Below the pieces are notes generated by a model that was not told the origin of the DNA, did not search any database, and saw nothing but the letters and a program-made list of their open reading frames with translations. A stretch of 40,206 nucleotides of DNA from Baffinella frigidus (lineage: Eukaryota; Cryptophyceae; Cryptomonadales; Baffinellaceae): NCBI GenBank assembly GCA_026770585.1, contig MU646449.1, positions 256,811 through 297,016 on the forward strand, written 5' to 3'. Made by a program: the position numbers and the translations under genes. The number at the start of each line of letters is the position of its first letter. Position 1 is the first letter of the stretch. This document shows positions 16,901-25,623 of this stretch, piece by piece.

Positions 16901-19730
16901 TCCCGGTGGTTGGCTTGTAGGTCCCTGTCGCACACGCTGTACACTCAATTCCGTTTGAAACAGCGGTGTACCCCGCAACACATACACAGTCTTCGATTGC
17001 ATCACTTCCCATCGCACAACTTGTCGCAACCGGACAAACCGTGCACTCGTACCCGTTCGCACTATCTGTAAAATACCCAACGAATTCACATGGGACACAG
17101 TCACCATTAGCAGGGTCTACATAGCTACCAGCAGCTGTACAGGTCTGTTCATACGCCGTCTCTGCGGGGGTCATCGGTGCCACTGCGTTGCCCACTAAAT
17201 TATCCGCAATGTCTGGCTGGCCCCCGATCTGCGCGCGGAGTGCAGATGTTGTGTGTCTCATCTGCGTAGGGGTTAGTACCGCGTTCCAGATGTAGAGAGA
17301 GTGCACTTCAAAATTTGATTCTTGATGATAATTGACATTGAGTTGACTTACTACATTTGTTGCCGTACTGCTGACTCCAATACCGAGCTGGTCTATGATG
17401 ATGTTGTCTTTTGTTGCTCCACCGCTGGTTCCGCACATAACAAGCCAGTTGGTCAACACACCCACACTGGCGGCGGATTGGGTTTTCCACTCGTTGTAGT
17501 ATGCTACACCCCGCATGGTGCCGTAATGGCCATGCAGAAAATTCGTCGATTGAGACGGGGACCCATAACCATTGAAAATACGGCCATACGTTATACCCGT
17601 ATACCGTGATACACTGCACATGGTCATTACTAACGGAATGCTGTTGATGGGCCACAGCAGCTTTGTAGTAGTGGTTCCACCCAGCACGGTGATTGCGTTG
17701 TTCGCACCGAACACCGCGGTTGTAGTCGTAACCTTGGTGGCCACTGCGTTGTTCACGGTAGCTGTCCACCCATTACCCGTGCGGTCTCGTACAGTTGAGC
17801 CTACGGCTGTACCGGTCATATCGGCAAAAATGTTGATGCTCTGGGCTGGTCTCACAGTCAGCAAGAAGCGCAGGTAGTATGCGCGCAGGTCGCTGATCGG
17901 GACAACGTTTACGGAATCCCCGTAGGGTACACCGCCAAGTTCTTTGCGCAGTGCCCTTGTAACAGTCTTGAGTTCGTCAATGCTTAGGGCGGTGTCCCAG
18001 ATGTACGTTGCGTGGACGTTGTTTTCAGACGACCCTACTGTCACCGACGGGACTATACTCACGTTACCAGTATTAACCTGGTCAACAACATACGTAGCCG
18101 GGTTGTTACAGAAGCATGCCACAGTCCAAATTACACTAGAGCTGCTTCGTGTGGTCCAACACCTCGTGTATGTTGGAGTGGGTACCGCCGGCCACGCCCA
18201 CGTCGTACCAACAGCGCCGTACAGTGAGGCAACATGGTTCGCCGTACCTGAAGCAGCTGTCTCGTATTCATACATCCCCAGGATCTTCCAGCTAACGAAA
18301 TTGAGCGCGTCGTCTCCAGATGTGGTACCCATTAACTCGTTGACAACGATGCCGTACTGAAGGAAGCATGCACGACCGAGATAAACCGGAATGACAGCAT
18401 AGCCTGCAGCTTTGGTCGACTGTGTGTGCACCGGGGCCCAATCCTCGGTGTCTAGATTTCTTGCGTATATGACAAACAGACCCGGAACCCTACCGGGGTT
18501 ATTGACACGTGGAATGAACTGCATCGATGTCATACTAAAACACGTTGGTGTTGTAAACTTGATAAACTCTCCATAATATCCACTTATTATTGATTTGGAC
18601 GTGCTTGCCACCCCGTTAATGTATCCCGCATCCCAGTGCCCGCCAACGGTTGTAGTATCTACCGGATTCAATATGTCGGATGGCGGGTATGGGTGGGTGG
18701 GATTCCCGTATGTAGACGACCAGGTCAACAGTGAATCCCCGTTCGAATAAGGCGTGTTGCTGGTCACCATGGTACAACCAGTCGCCGTCTGTTCAGTAAA
18801 TACGACTCCAGCGCCTGCCGGTGGAAACTGCAACTCTTCGGAAAGCAAATTGCTTCTTGCATCCAGCGCCGGGTTTGCCACTGGAATGGTTGTTACCAGC
18901 GAGGGGTGCGCGTATACACCCATAATCACCCACGATTGAAAGTTGAGAACCGATTCGGTAACAGTGTTACCAAACAACTCATGGACAACTATACCGTACT
19001 CTTTGTAACAGGTACCACCTAGATCGATTGGAACAACTGTATCGACGCTAGCCGATTTCGTGGAGTGTGTATAGACACAGATCCATGGACTTACCGCGTC
19101 GTCGCGTCCGTATATCTTGTACAATCCAGGTGACCTATTTGGTAAGTTGTTGGAGGGGCGTGGGATAAAACGCGACGACACCATTCTAAAACATAAAGGA
19201 GACGTGAATTTAAACCAATCCCCCAAATACGACGGTTCAATCGAATCGGTTGCACCGGCTGCGTACTGGCCATATGCGTACTGATTCAATTTCCAGTGGC
19301 TTGAATCTGCATAGGGACTAGCAGAGAAAATGTATGACGGTAAAAGCGAGACAACACCCGCCGTAGTAGACCACGACAGTGTCGACACACCGTCGCCAAA
19401 TCGTGTATTGGAGACCGTCATTTCAGTGGTCAGATCAGATCCAGTGCCTGTTGTGATTGAGACACTCGAATCGGTGAATAGAGGGGGAAATTGTACAGGC
19501 GTTTCCACCACCGCGTCGTACGCAAGCCCCCGCGCGTCGGGCACCGAATTTGTTGTCCAGTCGAAATGTGAAAAGATGTTGATACCAACCGGGGGGGTGG
19601 CTTGCAACAGCGTCAAGAACTCATCGTTCTGTTGCACAGTGGTCCAAGGAAACGATGAGATTGTATGGACACACACGGCACACGCTACGAAAAATAGTAG
19701 AGATTTGACACGATGTGGTTCTTCTCTCAT
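13986..19730 (-). CDS. Giant surface protein A: leader, galactose-binding/jelly-roll modules, Cys-repeat array
   Basis: 1914 aa. Leader MREEPHRVKSLLFFV.. to about residue 26. The protein is two large modules, each opening with PWTTVQQND..LL then P.VG(I/V)NIFSH.D and VPDARG. Module 1 has two discoidin-like regions (~165-275, ~385-490; pattern Y.G.(F/W)..F..P.CF.M.S..F..R...PGL(F/Y).IY.R), two jelly-roll/LamG-like regions (~500-600, ~690-835) and Cys repeats (~860-998). Module 2 (from ~1002) repeats this with one discoidin-like region (~1145-1245), two jelly-rolls (~1260-1365, ~1440-1595) and a longer Cys array (~1620-1914; C..G.....GS.ELTDC.C..GYTA..DG..C..C). It ends CVCSSGYFR. Probably exported, disulphide-rich and glycan-binding: a virion or infected-cell adhesin. 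Closely related to protein B. Confidence 0.9.
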   Translation of the reverse strand: MREEPHRVKSLLFFVACAVCVHTISSFPWTTVQQNDEFLTLLQATPPVGINIFSHFDWTTNSVPDARGLAYDAVVETPVQFPPLFTDSSVSITTGTGSDLTTEMTVSNTRFGDGVSTLSWSTTAGVVSLLPSYIFSASPYADSSHWKLNQYAYGQYAAGATDSIEPSYLGDWFKFTSPLCFRMVSSRFIPRPSNNLPNRSPGLYKIYGRDDAVSPWICVYTHSTKSASVDTVVPIDLGGTCYKEYGIVVHELFGNTVTESVLNFQSWVIMGVYAHPSLVTTIPVANPALDARSNLLSEELQFPPAGAGVVFTEQTATGCTMVTSNTPYSNGDSLLTWSSTYGNPTHPYPPSDILNPVDTTTVGGHWDAGYINGVASTSKSIISGYYGEFIKFTTPTCFSMTSMQFIPRVNNPGRVPGLFVIYARNLDTEDWAPVHTQSTKAAGYAVIPVYLGRACFLQYGIVVNELMGTTSGDDALNFVSWKILGMYEYETAASGTANHVASLYGAVGTTWAWPAVPTPTYTRCWTTRSSSSVIWTVACFCNNPATYVVDQVNTGNVSIVPSVTVGSSENNVHATYIWDTALSIDELKTVTRALRKELGGVPYGDSVNVVPISDLRAYYLRFLLTVRPAQSINIFADMTGTAVGSTVRDRTGNGWTATVNNAVATKVTTTTAVFGANNAITVLGGTTTTKLLWPINSIPLVMTMCSVSRYTGITYGRIFNGYGSPSQSTNFLHGHYGTMRGVAYYNEWKTQSAASVGVLTNWLVMCGTSGGATKDNIIIDQLGIGVSSTATNVVSQLNVNYHQESNFEVHSLYIWNAVLTPTQMRHTTSALRAQIGGQPDIADNLVGNAVAPMTPAETAYEQTCTAAGSYVDPANGDCVPCEFVGYFTDSANGYECTVCPVATSCAMGSDAIEDCVCVAGYTAVSNGIECTACATGTYKPTTGTAACTACPSGTSSVAGSGELTDCKCLAGFTAVSDGIECTVCTAGSYKLSTGTGSCSYVPWTTVQQNDQFLSLLRVNPPVGVNIFSHYDSTTKTVPDARGLVYDVALTSSDPILCFPPRAGTWDFTDPDETRLSAIMTLSNAENSNGVHEMTWSDTQGDTMSDFRSPKALLYLNHAMTGDSIQWRNYVYSSSTKEYLGTATLDGSYFGDFFTVKFPGCFAMTSSKFVVFTSYWARLPGLYKIYARISDTDPWVVIHTQNSNTAYSATVAVNPERRVYQQYAFVVNKLMGATTILSIDQWEIKGRSSPCIHKLPNSFNAVNTVTSLYGPLNTLWTWPTLPSPTYTRCWVARNSVLANWLVACFTNNPSAYVIDQADNGNPSPAPELVSTSSENYVHATYTWNTALTNAEMKLVTKALRKELGGIPYGESVNVVPISDLRAYYLRFLLAVRPAQIINIFADLTGTTIPDRAGGLFPVSVTAGTATLVSTTGLSNGANNDITVLGGTTATKLMWPVDSIPATVTMCSVSRYSGINQQRIFTSDIWKFLHGHHIAKRASVMYLSWMANQYTNVGSQTDWLVICGTSGGALPANVIMDQVSLGTVLSDWNEQGRLTINGYSSELSDFEVHSLYIWDTVLNPSQMKHVTSALRAQIGGQPDIANNEVGPAVEPMATAETAYEQTCTTTGSYADPNNGDCAMCPTGTSSVSGSDELTDCKCVAGFEAVSDGVVCTACAVGTYKPTTGAVACSSCPTGTSSASGSDELIDCKCVVGYTATTDGEECTACSAGSYKSTTGTGSCVGVCPTGTSSELGSDELTDCKCKVGYTAELDGIACSPCGVGTYKDVVGAVGCQACPTNTISASGSSSQSNCVCIIGYTAPSNGTDCTICEAGTYKNVTGAVECATCPSGSSSVAGTTLVTGCTCLEGYVGSAGAVCTMCPVDTYCVGGVLTNCPLNGHSVAGSFALDDCVCSSGYFR

Positions 19731-19783
19731 GAATTGGGTTGACTATTACAGCTGCACTGTCCAATGAAACCATTCGTTCACAT

Positions 19784-19790
19784 TTATATA
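19784..19790 (-). promoter_or_regulatory. TATA box of surface protein A (minus)
   Basis: TATATAAATG on the minus strand, 54 bp upstream of the ATG at 19,730. Protein B has TATATAAATA at a similar distance. Confidence 0.55.
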
Positions 19791-19839
19791 GAAACGTCTG
19801 GGTGTGCGTACATTGCACACATAAGAGAATCACAGAGAC

Positions 19840-19858
19840 CCCGTTGCAACGCAACGGG
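19840..19858. repeat. Palindrome CCCGTTGC-AAC-GCAACGGG
   Basis: A perfect 8-bp arm palindrome in the 185-bp gap between surface proteins A and B, 110 bp upstream of A and next to its TATA box. The preceding sequence (TACATTGCAC..) is shared with the region upstream of B. Confidence 0.9.
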
Positions 19859-19915
19859 TCTACCCAAACAAAAACGATCAAATACCACATACATGACCAG
19901 CAAACACCATAACTG

Positions 19916-22900
19916 TTAGCGGAAATACCCCGTCCCACATACACAGTCAACCAATTCGTTACTCCCGGCCTCTGCATACCCGTTCGGCGGACAGTCTGTG
20001 AGTACACCACTGACACAGTACGTGTCCACTGGGCATATCGTGCATACAGCACCCGCACTTCCGACGTAGCCTTCTAGGCATGTGCAGCCGGTAACCAAGG
20101 CTGTGCCCGCTACTGAGATTGTCCCACTTGGACACGTAGCACAATCTACTGCCCCTGTCACGTTCTTGTAGGTTCCTGCCTCACAGATAGTGCAATCTGT
20201 TCCATTTGAAAGTGCGGTATACCCCACGATACACAAACAGTTGCTTAGTAGACTACTTCCAGACGCAGAACTCGTCTTCGTAGGGCACGTCTGGCACCCC
20301 ACAGCCCCCACCACGTCCTTATACGTTCCTGCCCCACATGGCGAACACGCAATTCCGTCTGACCCGGCTGTGTACCCCGGTTTGCATTTACAGTCGGTCA
20401 ACTCATCGCTACCGGTTTCAGAGCTTGTTCCAGTCGGGCACACACCAACGCATGACCCAGTCCCAGTGGTCGACTTGTAACTACCTGCACCGCATGCTGT
20501 GCACTCTTCACCGTCTGTTGTAGCAGTGTACCCCACCACACATTTGCAATCTGCCAACTCATCGCTTCCCGCTACTGAGCTCGTTCCATCCGGGCACGTA
20601 GTGCACGCAACTGCTCCGGCGGTGGGCTTGTAGGTCCCTGCCGCACATGCTGTACACTCTATTCCATCTGACCCAGCGGTAAAACCCGCTACGCATTTAC
20701 AGTCTGTCAACTCGTCGCTGCCCGATACAGAGCTCGTTCCCGTCGGACACGTCGCACAGTCACCATTGTCTGGGTCTGCATAGCTGCCAGTAGTTGTACA
20801 CGTCTGTTCATACGCCGTCTCTGCGGCGGTCATCGGTTCCACCGCGGGGCCCACCAAGTTACCGGCAATGTCGGGCTGGCCTCCGATTTGCGCGCGACGT
20901 GCAGACGTGGTGTGTCTCATCTGTGTAGGAGATAGCACCGCGTTCCATATGTAGAGAGAGTGCACTTGAAATGTGGAAGCTTCGTGATAGTTGATGTTGA
21001 GTTGACCTGGTACGTTTGTTGCCGCGCTAGTTACCCCAACACCGATTTGGTCTATGATAATGTTGTTTGGCACTGTTCCACCGCTGGTACCACACATAAC
21101 AAGCCAGTTGTCGATCACTCCTACACTATTGGTAGATGTTTTTAATGCGCTGTAGTCCGCAATACCTCTCTTCGCGAGGTGATGTCCATGTATAAAATAC
21201 GAAGATTGAACTGGAGAATTCCATGTGGTCAATATGCGACCACTCGAGACACCTGTATAACGCGATACACTACAAATTGTCATTGTGTTTGGAATGCTGT
21301 TTACCGGCCACAGCAGCGTTGTAGTGGTCGTTCCTCCCAGCACAGTAATGTCGTTGTTAGCGCCGTTGGAGGGTCCGGTTGTTGGGACCAAGGTGGCTGT
21401 ACCAGCGGTCACGGAAACCGGAAACAGACCCCCTGCGCGGTCGGGTATAGTGGTGCCAGTCAGGTCGGCAAAGATATTGATGCTCTGCGCTGGTCTCAGA
21501 GCCAACAGCATGCGCAGGTAGTAGGCACGCAGGTCGCTGATGGGGGCAACGGGTACTGTCTCGAAGTCGGGCACACCACCGAGCTCCTTTCGAATACCCC
21601 GTGTCATGGTCTTCATCTCAGCGTCGCTGAGCTCGTTGTCCCAGACGTAGACCGAGTGTATATTGAAGTCGCCATTCTGGGGACCGGGGTAGTAATAGTG
21701 GTTGACACCAAGTGTAAGACTGGGTTGAGTTGTCTCTGCATTACTGTCACACCAATCCGTTTGATCGATAACATAACCGGTGGGGTCTGTACGGCCGTTT
21801 GTGAAACATGCGACAAGCCAGTCGGTGGTAGGTGCGTCGGGTACAACAACCCCACTGTACCATTGACCGTTGTGCAAGAGTTTCCCGCGAGAACCATCAG
21901 CGTACCCGAGAGCACTGTTCCCCGTTGTGGTCTCCAAGATTCTCGCGTTTGTAGATGTCGCGCTGTGGTATCGGGTGGCCCAACAGACTGTAAATGTAAC
22001 AGCCAGGGGGGCAGGCCACGTCAACTGCGTGCTGGGCACTCCGTAGAGTGATGCGACGGGGTTCACCGCGTTGAACGCAGTAACGTTGGCGGTCTCTATG
22101 CTCGCCACCGGCGGTGTGCCCCACATCCGAAAAGACAGAAAATTCAGGACATCTGCAGAACCACGCAACTGGCTCACCACCATGCCATACTCCGAATAAG
22201 GATCGGTTGTGGCAGTGTAATAGATTGCATCCATTGTAAATGTGGACGGGTCTGCAGACTGTGTATACAGGAGTGTCCACAGATCGTCGTCGTTGTTGCG
22301 ACCATAGATCTTGAACTTCCCTGGCATACGTGATAAATACCCACTTCTCTGTCCAAACTGAAACTCTTTCATGACAAACGGAGCAGGATGCTTGATAGTT
22401 ACCCAGTCACCTTTGTAGCTGCCATCCAACGAAGCTACCCCATTGATATTGTACACTCCAGATGTGTACACGCTGTACTCTGCCCAATGACCACCGACAA
22501 CGTTACCATCCTGAAATAATTGCCATTGTCCATAGCTACCATGGATACTTGAAGAGCGCACCGTGTACTCACCATTTCCATAAGACTGCACTGCCAGGAA
22601 AAACGTAGCAACAAACGTGGCATAGTTTTCGCTCGTCCACGCGATAGTTCTCGTCGGCGGATAAATACGATTGGCGGTCACCGTATTCGCCACGGCCACG
22701 TCATATCCATTGCCACGCGCGTCGGGAACTGAGTTGGTGACCGGATCGTAGTGCGAAAAGATGTTGATACCGACAGGGGGGTTCACACGCAGAAGCGATA
22801 GGAGCTGATCATTTTGTTGCACAGTGGACCAAGGAACGTACGCACAGCTACCCGTCCCCGTACTGGTTTTGTACGACCCCGCGGTACACGCCGTGCACTC

Positions 22901-25195
22901 TATCCCGTCGGACACAGCGGTAAACCCAGCCGTGCATTTACAGTCCGTCAACTCGCCACTTCCCGCTACAGAGCTTGTTCCACTCGGACACGCAGTGCAT
23001 GTTCCAGTCCCGGTGGTTGGTTTGTAGGTCCCTGCCGCGCACGCTGTACACTCTATTCCGTTTGAAACAGCTGTGTACCCCGCAACACATTCACAGTCTT
23101 CGATTGCATCACTTCCCATCGCACAACTTGTCGCAACCGGACAAACCGTGCACTCGTACCCGTTCGTACTATCGATAAAAGATCCAACGAATTCACAAGG
23201 GACACAGTCGCCATTAGCAGGGTCTACATAGCTACCAGCAGCTGTACAGGTCTGTTCATACGCCGTCTCTGCGGGGACCATCGGTACCACGGCATTGCCC
23301 ACTAAATTATCGGCAATGTCTGGCTGGCCTCTGATCTGTGCGCGGAGAGCCGACGTGACGTGCTTCATTTGGACATTGCTCAGCTCTGTGTTCCAGATAT
23401 ACAACGAGTGTAGTTCGAAATTCGACAGTTCGCTTGCAGTGCCGTAATTCACGTTTAGTCGACACGCTTGATTGCCTATCGCGTTTACACCAATATCCTC
23501 TTGGTCTATCACAATATTCCCTGGCCATGCTAAACTACTGCTACCACACATCACAAGCCACGTTTCTAGCAATCCCACCGTGGTAGTAAGTGTGTTGAAA
23601 TTATACCCATAGTGCGCCATACCACGCCTACTGCTCCAATGTCCATGCAACCAATTAGCAGCTTGAGTCGGACTCTGGTACCCATTCAAAATACGACCAT
23701 AACTTATACCCGTATAACGTGACACACTGCAAATGGTCATTGTCGACGGAATACTGTTGATTGGCCACAGCAGCTTTGTAGCTGTGGTTCCACCCAGCAC
23801 GGTGATTGCGTTGTTCGCACCGTTCACTGTGGTTGTATACGAGACCTTTGTGGCTGTACCTGTGGTCACCTCGACAGGAAACAGCCCCGCAACACGGTCT
23901 CGTACAGTTGAGCCTACGGCTGTACCGGTCATATCGGCAAAAATGTTGATGCTCTGGGCTGGTCGCACAGTCAACAGGAAGCGCATGTAGTATGCGCGCA
24001 GGTCGCTGATCGGGACAACGTTTACGGAATCCCCGTAGGGTACACCGCCAAGTTCTTTGCGCAGTGCCCTGGTCACGGTCTTCATATCGGCGTTGGTTAG
24101 CGCAACATCCCATGTGTATGTTGAGTGTACATAGTTTTCAGATGATGCAGCTATCAGCTCAGGTGCTGGACTCGGGCTGCCACTATCAACTTGGTCAATT
24201 ACATACAAAGAGGGGTTGTTTGTAAAACATGCGATAGACAAGTTGACCGGGACACTGTTTTGCACAACAGCCCAGCATCTTGTATATGTCGGGCTCTGTA
24301 GCGTCGGCCACGTCCACTGGGTACCAACAGCACCGTACAGTGACATGGGAGCGTATTGATAATGATATTTCCCCATGACTTTCCATTGAACAAAATTGAG
24401 AACGGTATCGACACTCCCAGTGCCCAGTAGTTCATGCACCGCCATACCATATTGTAGGTAACACATACCACCGAGATTTACAGGAATAACGGCATATCCC
24501 GCTACCTTAATCACATGATTATACACAGGTACCCAAGGATCGGTGTCGAGATTTCTCGCGTAAATGACAAATAGACCGGGAACCCTACCAACCTCCGAAC
24601 CGACACGCGGAATAAACTGCATCGATGTCATGCTGAAACATGTAGGACTGTTGAATATGAACCAGTCTCCGGTGTACCCTGAGACCAATGCGCGGGACGT
24701 GGTTGCTACCCCACTAGAATACGCGCCGGTACCCCAATGCGCACCCACCCCTGCAGACAGGGGATTGAGTACGAAGAATACTTTCCAACCGCCGTTCACA
24801 GATGACCACATCAACTTGGAATCACCGTTCGCGTAAGGCGCGTTGCTGATTCTCATCGTACAACTCAGGCTTGCCTCGTCGACAAAGGCGAGCGTAGCGC
24901 CAACCGGTGGGAACTGTAATTCTTCGGAAATCCAGTAGCCGGGTGTGTTCACTAGCTGCGTGTTGCCGTCTACCACAACGTCATACGCAAGCCCTCGCGC
25001 GTCGGGCACCACACCCGCGACAGAGTCGAAATGCGAAAATATGTTGATACCAACCGGGGGGGTGGCTTGCAGCAGCGTCAACAACTCATCGTTTTGCTGT
25101 ACCGTTGTCCAAGGAAATGACGAGATTGTATGGACACATACGGCACACGATACGAAAAACAGCAGAGATTTGACACCGTGTGGTTCTTCTCTCAT
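19916..25195 (-). CDS. Giant surface protein B, close paralogue of A
   Basis: 1759 aa. The leader is almost identical to that of A (MREEPHGVKSLLFFV). Module 1: one discoidin-like region (~165-275, with FSMTSMQFIPR and RVPGLFVIYARNLDTD, nearly the second such region of A), jelly-roll-like regions (~283-390, ~490-625) and Cys repeats (~650-785). Module 2 opens PWSTVQQND (~788), followed by a divergent discoidin-like region (~915-1025), jelly-rolls (~1045-1205, ~1290-1435) and a Cys array (~1460-1759). It ends CVCGTGYFR. The strings NVVPISDLRAYY(L/M)RFLL and AQSINIFAD.TGT recur between modules. DNA identity with A is high over the Cys arrays (about nine bases in ten by eye near 14.1 and 20.1 kb), so the copies are recent or converted. 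Likely a secreted or virion-surface adhesin. Confidence 0.9.
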   Translation of the reverse strand: MREEPHGVKSLLFFVSCAVCVHTISSFPWTTVQQNDELLTLLQATPPVGINIFSHFDSVAGVVPDARGLAYDVVVDGNTQLVNTPGYWISEELQFPPVGATLAFVDEASLSCTMRISNAPYANGDSKLMWSSVNGGWKVFFVLNPLSAGVGAHWGTGAYSSGVATTSRALVSGYTGDWFIFNSPTCFSMTSMQFIPRVGSEVGRVPGLFVIYARNLDTDPWVPVYNHVIKVAGYAVIPVNLGGMCYLQYGMAVHELLGTGSVDTVLNFVQWKVMGKYHYQYAPMSLYGAVGTQWTWPTLQSPTYTRCWAVVQNSVPVNLSIACFTNNPSLYVIDQVDSGSPSPAPELIAASSENYVHSTYTWDVALTNADMKTVTRALRKELGGVPYGDSVNVVPISDLRAYYMRFLLTVRPAQSINIFADMTGTAVGSTVRDRVAGLFPVEVTTGTATKVSYTTTVNGANNAITVLGGTTATKLLWPINSIPSTMTICSVSRYTGISYGRILNGYQSPTQAANWLHGHWSSRRGMAHYGYNFNTLTTTVGLLETWLVMCGSSSLAWPGNIVIDQEDIGVNAIGNQACRLNVNYGTASELSNFELHSLYIWNTELSNVQMKHVTSALRAQIRGQPDIADNLVGNAVVPMVPAETAYEQTCTAAGSYVDPANGDCVPCEFVGSFIDSTNGYECTVCPVATSCAMGSDAIEDCECVAGYTAVSNGIECTACAAGTYKPTTGTGTCTACPSGTSSVAGSGELTDCKCTAGFTAVSDGIECTACTAGSYKTSTGTGSCAYVPWSTVQQNDQLLSLLRVNPPVGINIFSHYDPVTNSVPDARGNGYDVAVANTVTANRIYPPTRTIAWTSENYATFVATFFLAVQSYGNGEYTVRSSSIHGSYGQWQLFQDGNVVGGHWAEYSVYTSGVYNINGVASLDGSYKGDWVTIKHPAPFVMKEFQFGQRSGYLSRMPGKFKIYGRNNDDDLWTLLYTQSADPSTFTMDAIYYTATTDPYSEYGMVVSQLRGSADVLNFLSFRMWGTPPVASIETANVTAFNAVNPVASLYGVPSTQLTWPAPLAVTFTVCWATRYHSATSTNARILETTTGNSALGYADGSRGKLLHNGQWYSGVVVPDAPTTDWLVACFTNGRTDPTGYVIDQTDWCDSNAETTQPSLTLGVNHYYYPGPQNGDFNIHSVYVWDNELSDAEMKTMTRGIRKELGGVPDFETVPVAPISDLRAYYLRMLLALRPAQSINIFADLTGTTIPDRAGGLFPVSVTAGTATLVPTTGPSNGANNDITVLGGTTTTTLLWPVNSIPNTMTICSVSRYTGVSSGRILTTWNSPVQSSYFIHGHHLAKRGIADYSALKTSTNSVGVIDNWLVMCGTSGGTVPNNIIIDQIGVGVTSAATNVPGQLNINYHEASTFQVHSLYIWNAVLSPTQMRHTTSARRAQIGGQPDIAGNLVGPAVEPMTAAETAYEQTCTTTGSYADPDNGDCATCPTGTSSVSGSDELTDCKCVAGFTAGSDGIECTACAAGTYKPTAGAVACTTCPDGTSSVAGSDELADCKCVVGYTATTDGEECTACGAGSYKSTTGTGSCVGVCPTGTSSETGSDELTDCKCKPGYTAGSDGIACSPCGAGTYKDVVGAVGCQTCPTKTSSASGSSLLSNCLCIVGYTALSNGTDCTICEAGTYKNVTGAVDCATCPSGTISVAGTALVTGCTCLEGYVGSAGAVCTICPVDTYCVSGVLTDCPPNGYAEAGSNELVDCVCGTGYFR

Positions 25196-25237
25196 GAAGT
25201 GTAACTGTGTTGTCTATTGAGATCGACTGGAATATAT

Positions 25238-25244
25238 TTATATA
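25238..25244 (-). promoter_or_regulatory. TATA box of surface protein B (minus)
   Basis: TATATAAATATAT on the minus strand, 43 bp upstream of the ATG at 25,195. Confidence 0.55.
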
Positions 25245-25320
25245 CAACTGCGACACTGCGACTACATTGCACGCGCAGGCAGAAGACTCTGGGGACCCCG
25301 TTGCGTATCAACTGGACTCG

Positions 25321-25410
25321 CAGGGTACCCGCAGAAACCCCGTTGCTACGCAACGGGTGTGGCAAACCCTCTCCCACCACCCATAACCAGTTGCGACGCA
25401 ACCTGGGACT
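25321..25410 (+). repeat. 90-bp dispersed repeat, copy 1
   Basis: It starts CAGGGTACCCGCAGAAACCC and ends CTGGGACT, and contains the palindrome CCCGTTGCTACGCAACGGG (25,339-25,357). It matches 31,814-31,903 at 83 of 90 positions without gaps (counted by eye), in the same orientation. The pair flanks the gene for surface protein C. Confidence 0.9.
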
Positions 25411-25440
25411 CTTATGAGAACCACAGAGACTCAAATAGAC

Positions 25441-25480
25441 CCCGTTGCAACGCAACGGGACCCCGTTGCTACGCAACGGG
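25441..25480. repeat. Two palindromes CCCGTTGC-N3-GCAACGGG in tandem
   Basis: 25,441-25,459 has the spacer AAC and 25,462-25,480 the spacer TAC. They lie about 145-185 bp upstream of the start of surface protein C. Confidence 0.92.
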
Positions 25481-25595
25481 TTTGCACAGACCCCCTCCCC
25501 CACCGGGTGTATACTGAACCCGTCATCGGGTCTATTACCATCCCAAACAAGATATAAGATCGAAACGTATGTTGTTGGTACCAACCACTAGTTCA

Positions 25596-25605
25596 TATAT
25601 ATAAA
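25596..25605 (+). promoter_or_regulatory. TATA box of surface protein C
   Basis: TATATATAAACCC lies just upstream of the ATG at 25,624. An earlier out-of-frame ATG at 25,613 opens only a short frame. Confidence 0.55.
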
Positions 25606-25623
25606 CCCTTGCCATGTGTGGTT

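Larger units (their letters stand above)
25196..25623. other. Divergent promoter region between surface proteins B and C, rich in palindromes
   Basis: It holds the TATA box for B (25,238), a diverged palindrome half (CCCGTTGCGTATCAACTGG, about 25,298), the 90-bp dispersed repeat (25,321-25,410), two perfect palindromes (25,441 and 25,462) and the TATA box for C (25,596). The open frames here (to 25,417, and the minus frame 25,192-25,584) are repeat translations and not genes. Confidence 0.7.

Noticed and set aside
15361-18360. Several 100-150-aa frames inside surface proteins A and B on either strand
   Set aside because: Shadows of the 5-kb frames; they show no start signals and recur only because the modules are repeated.
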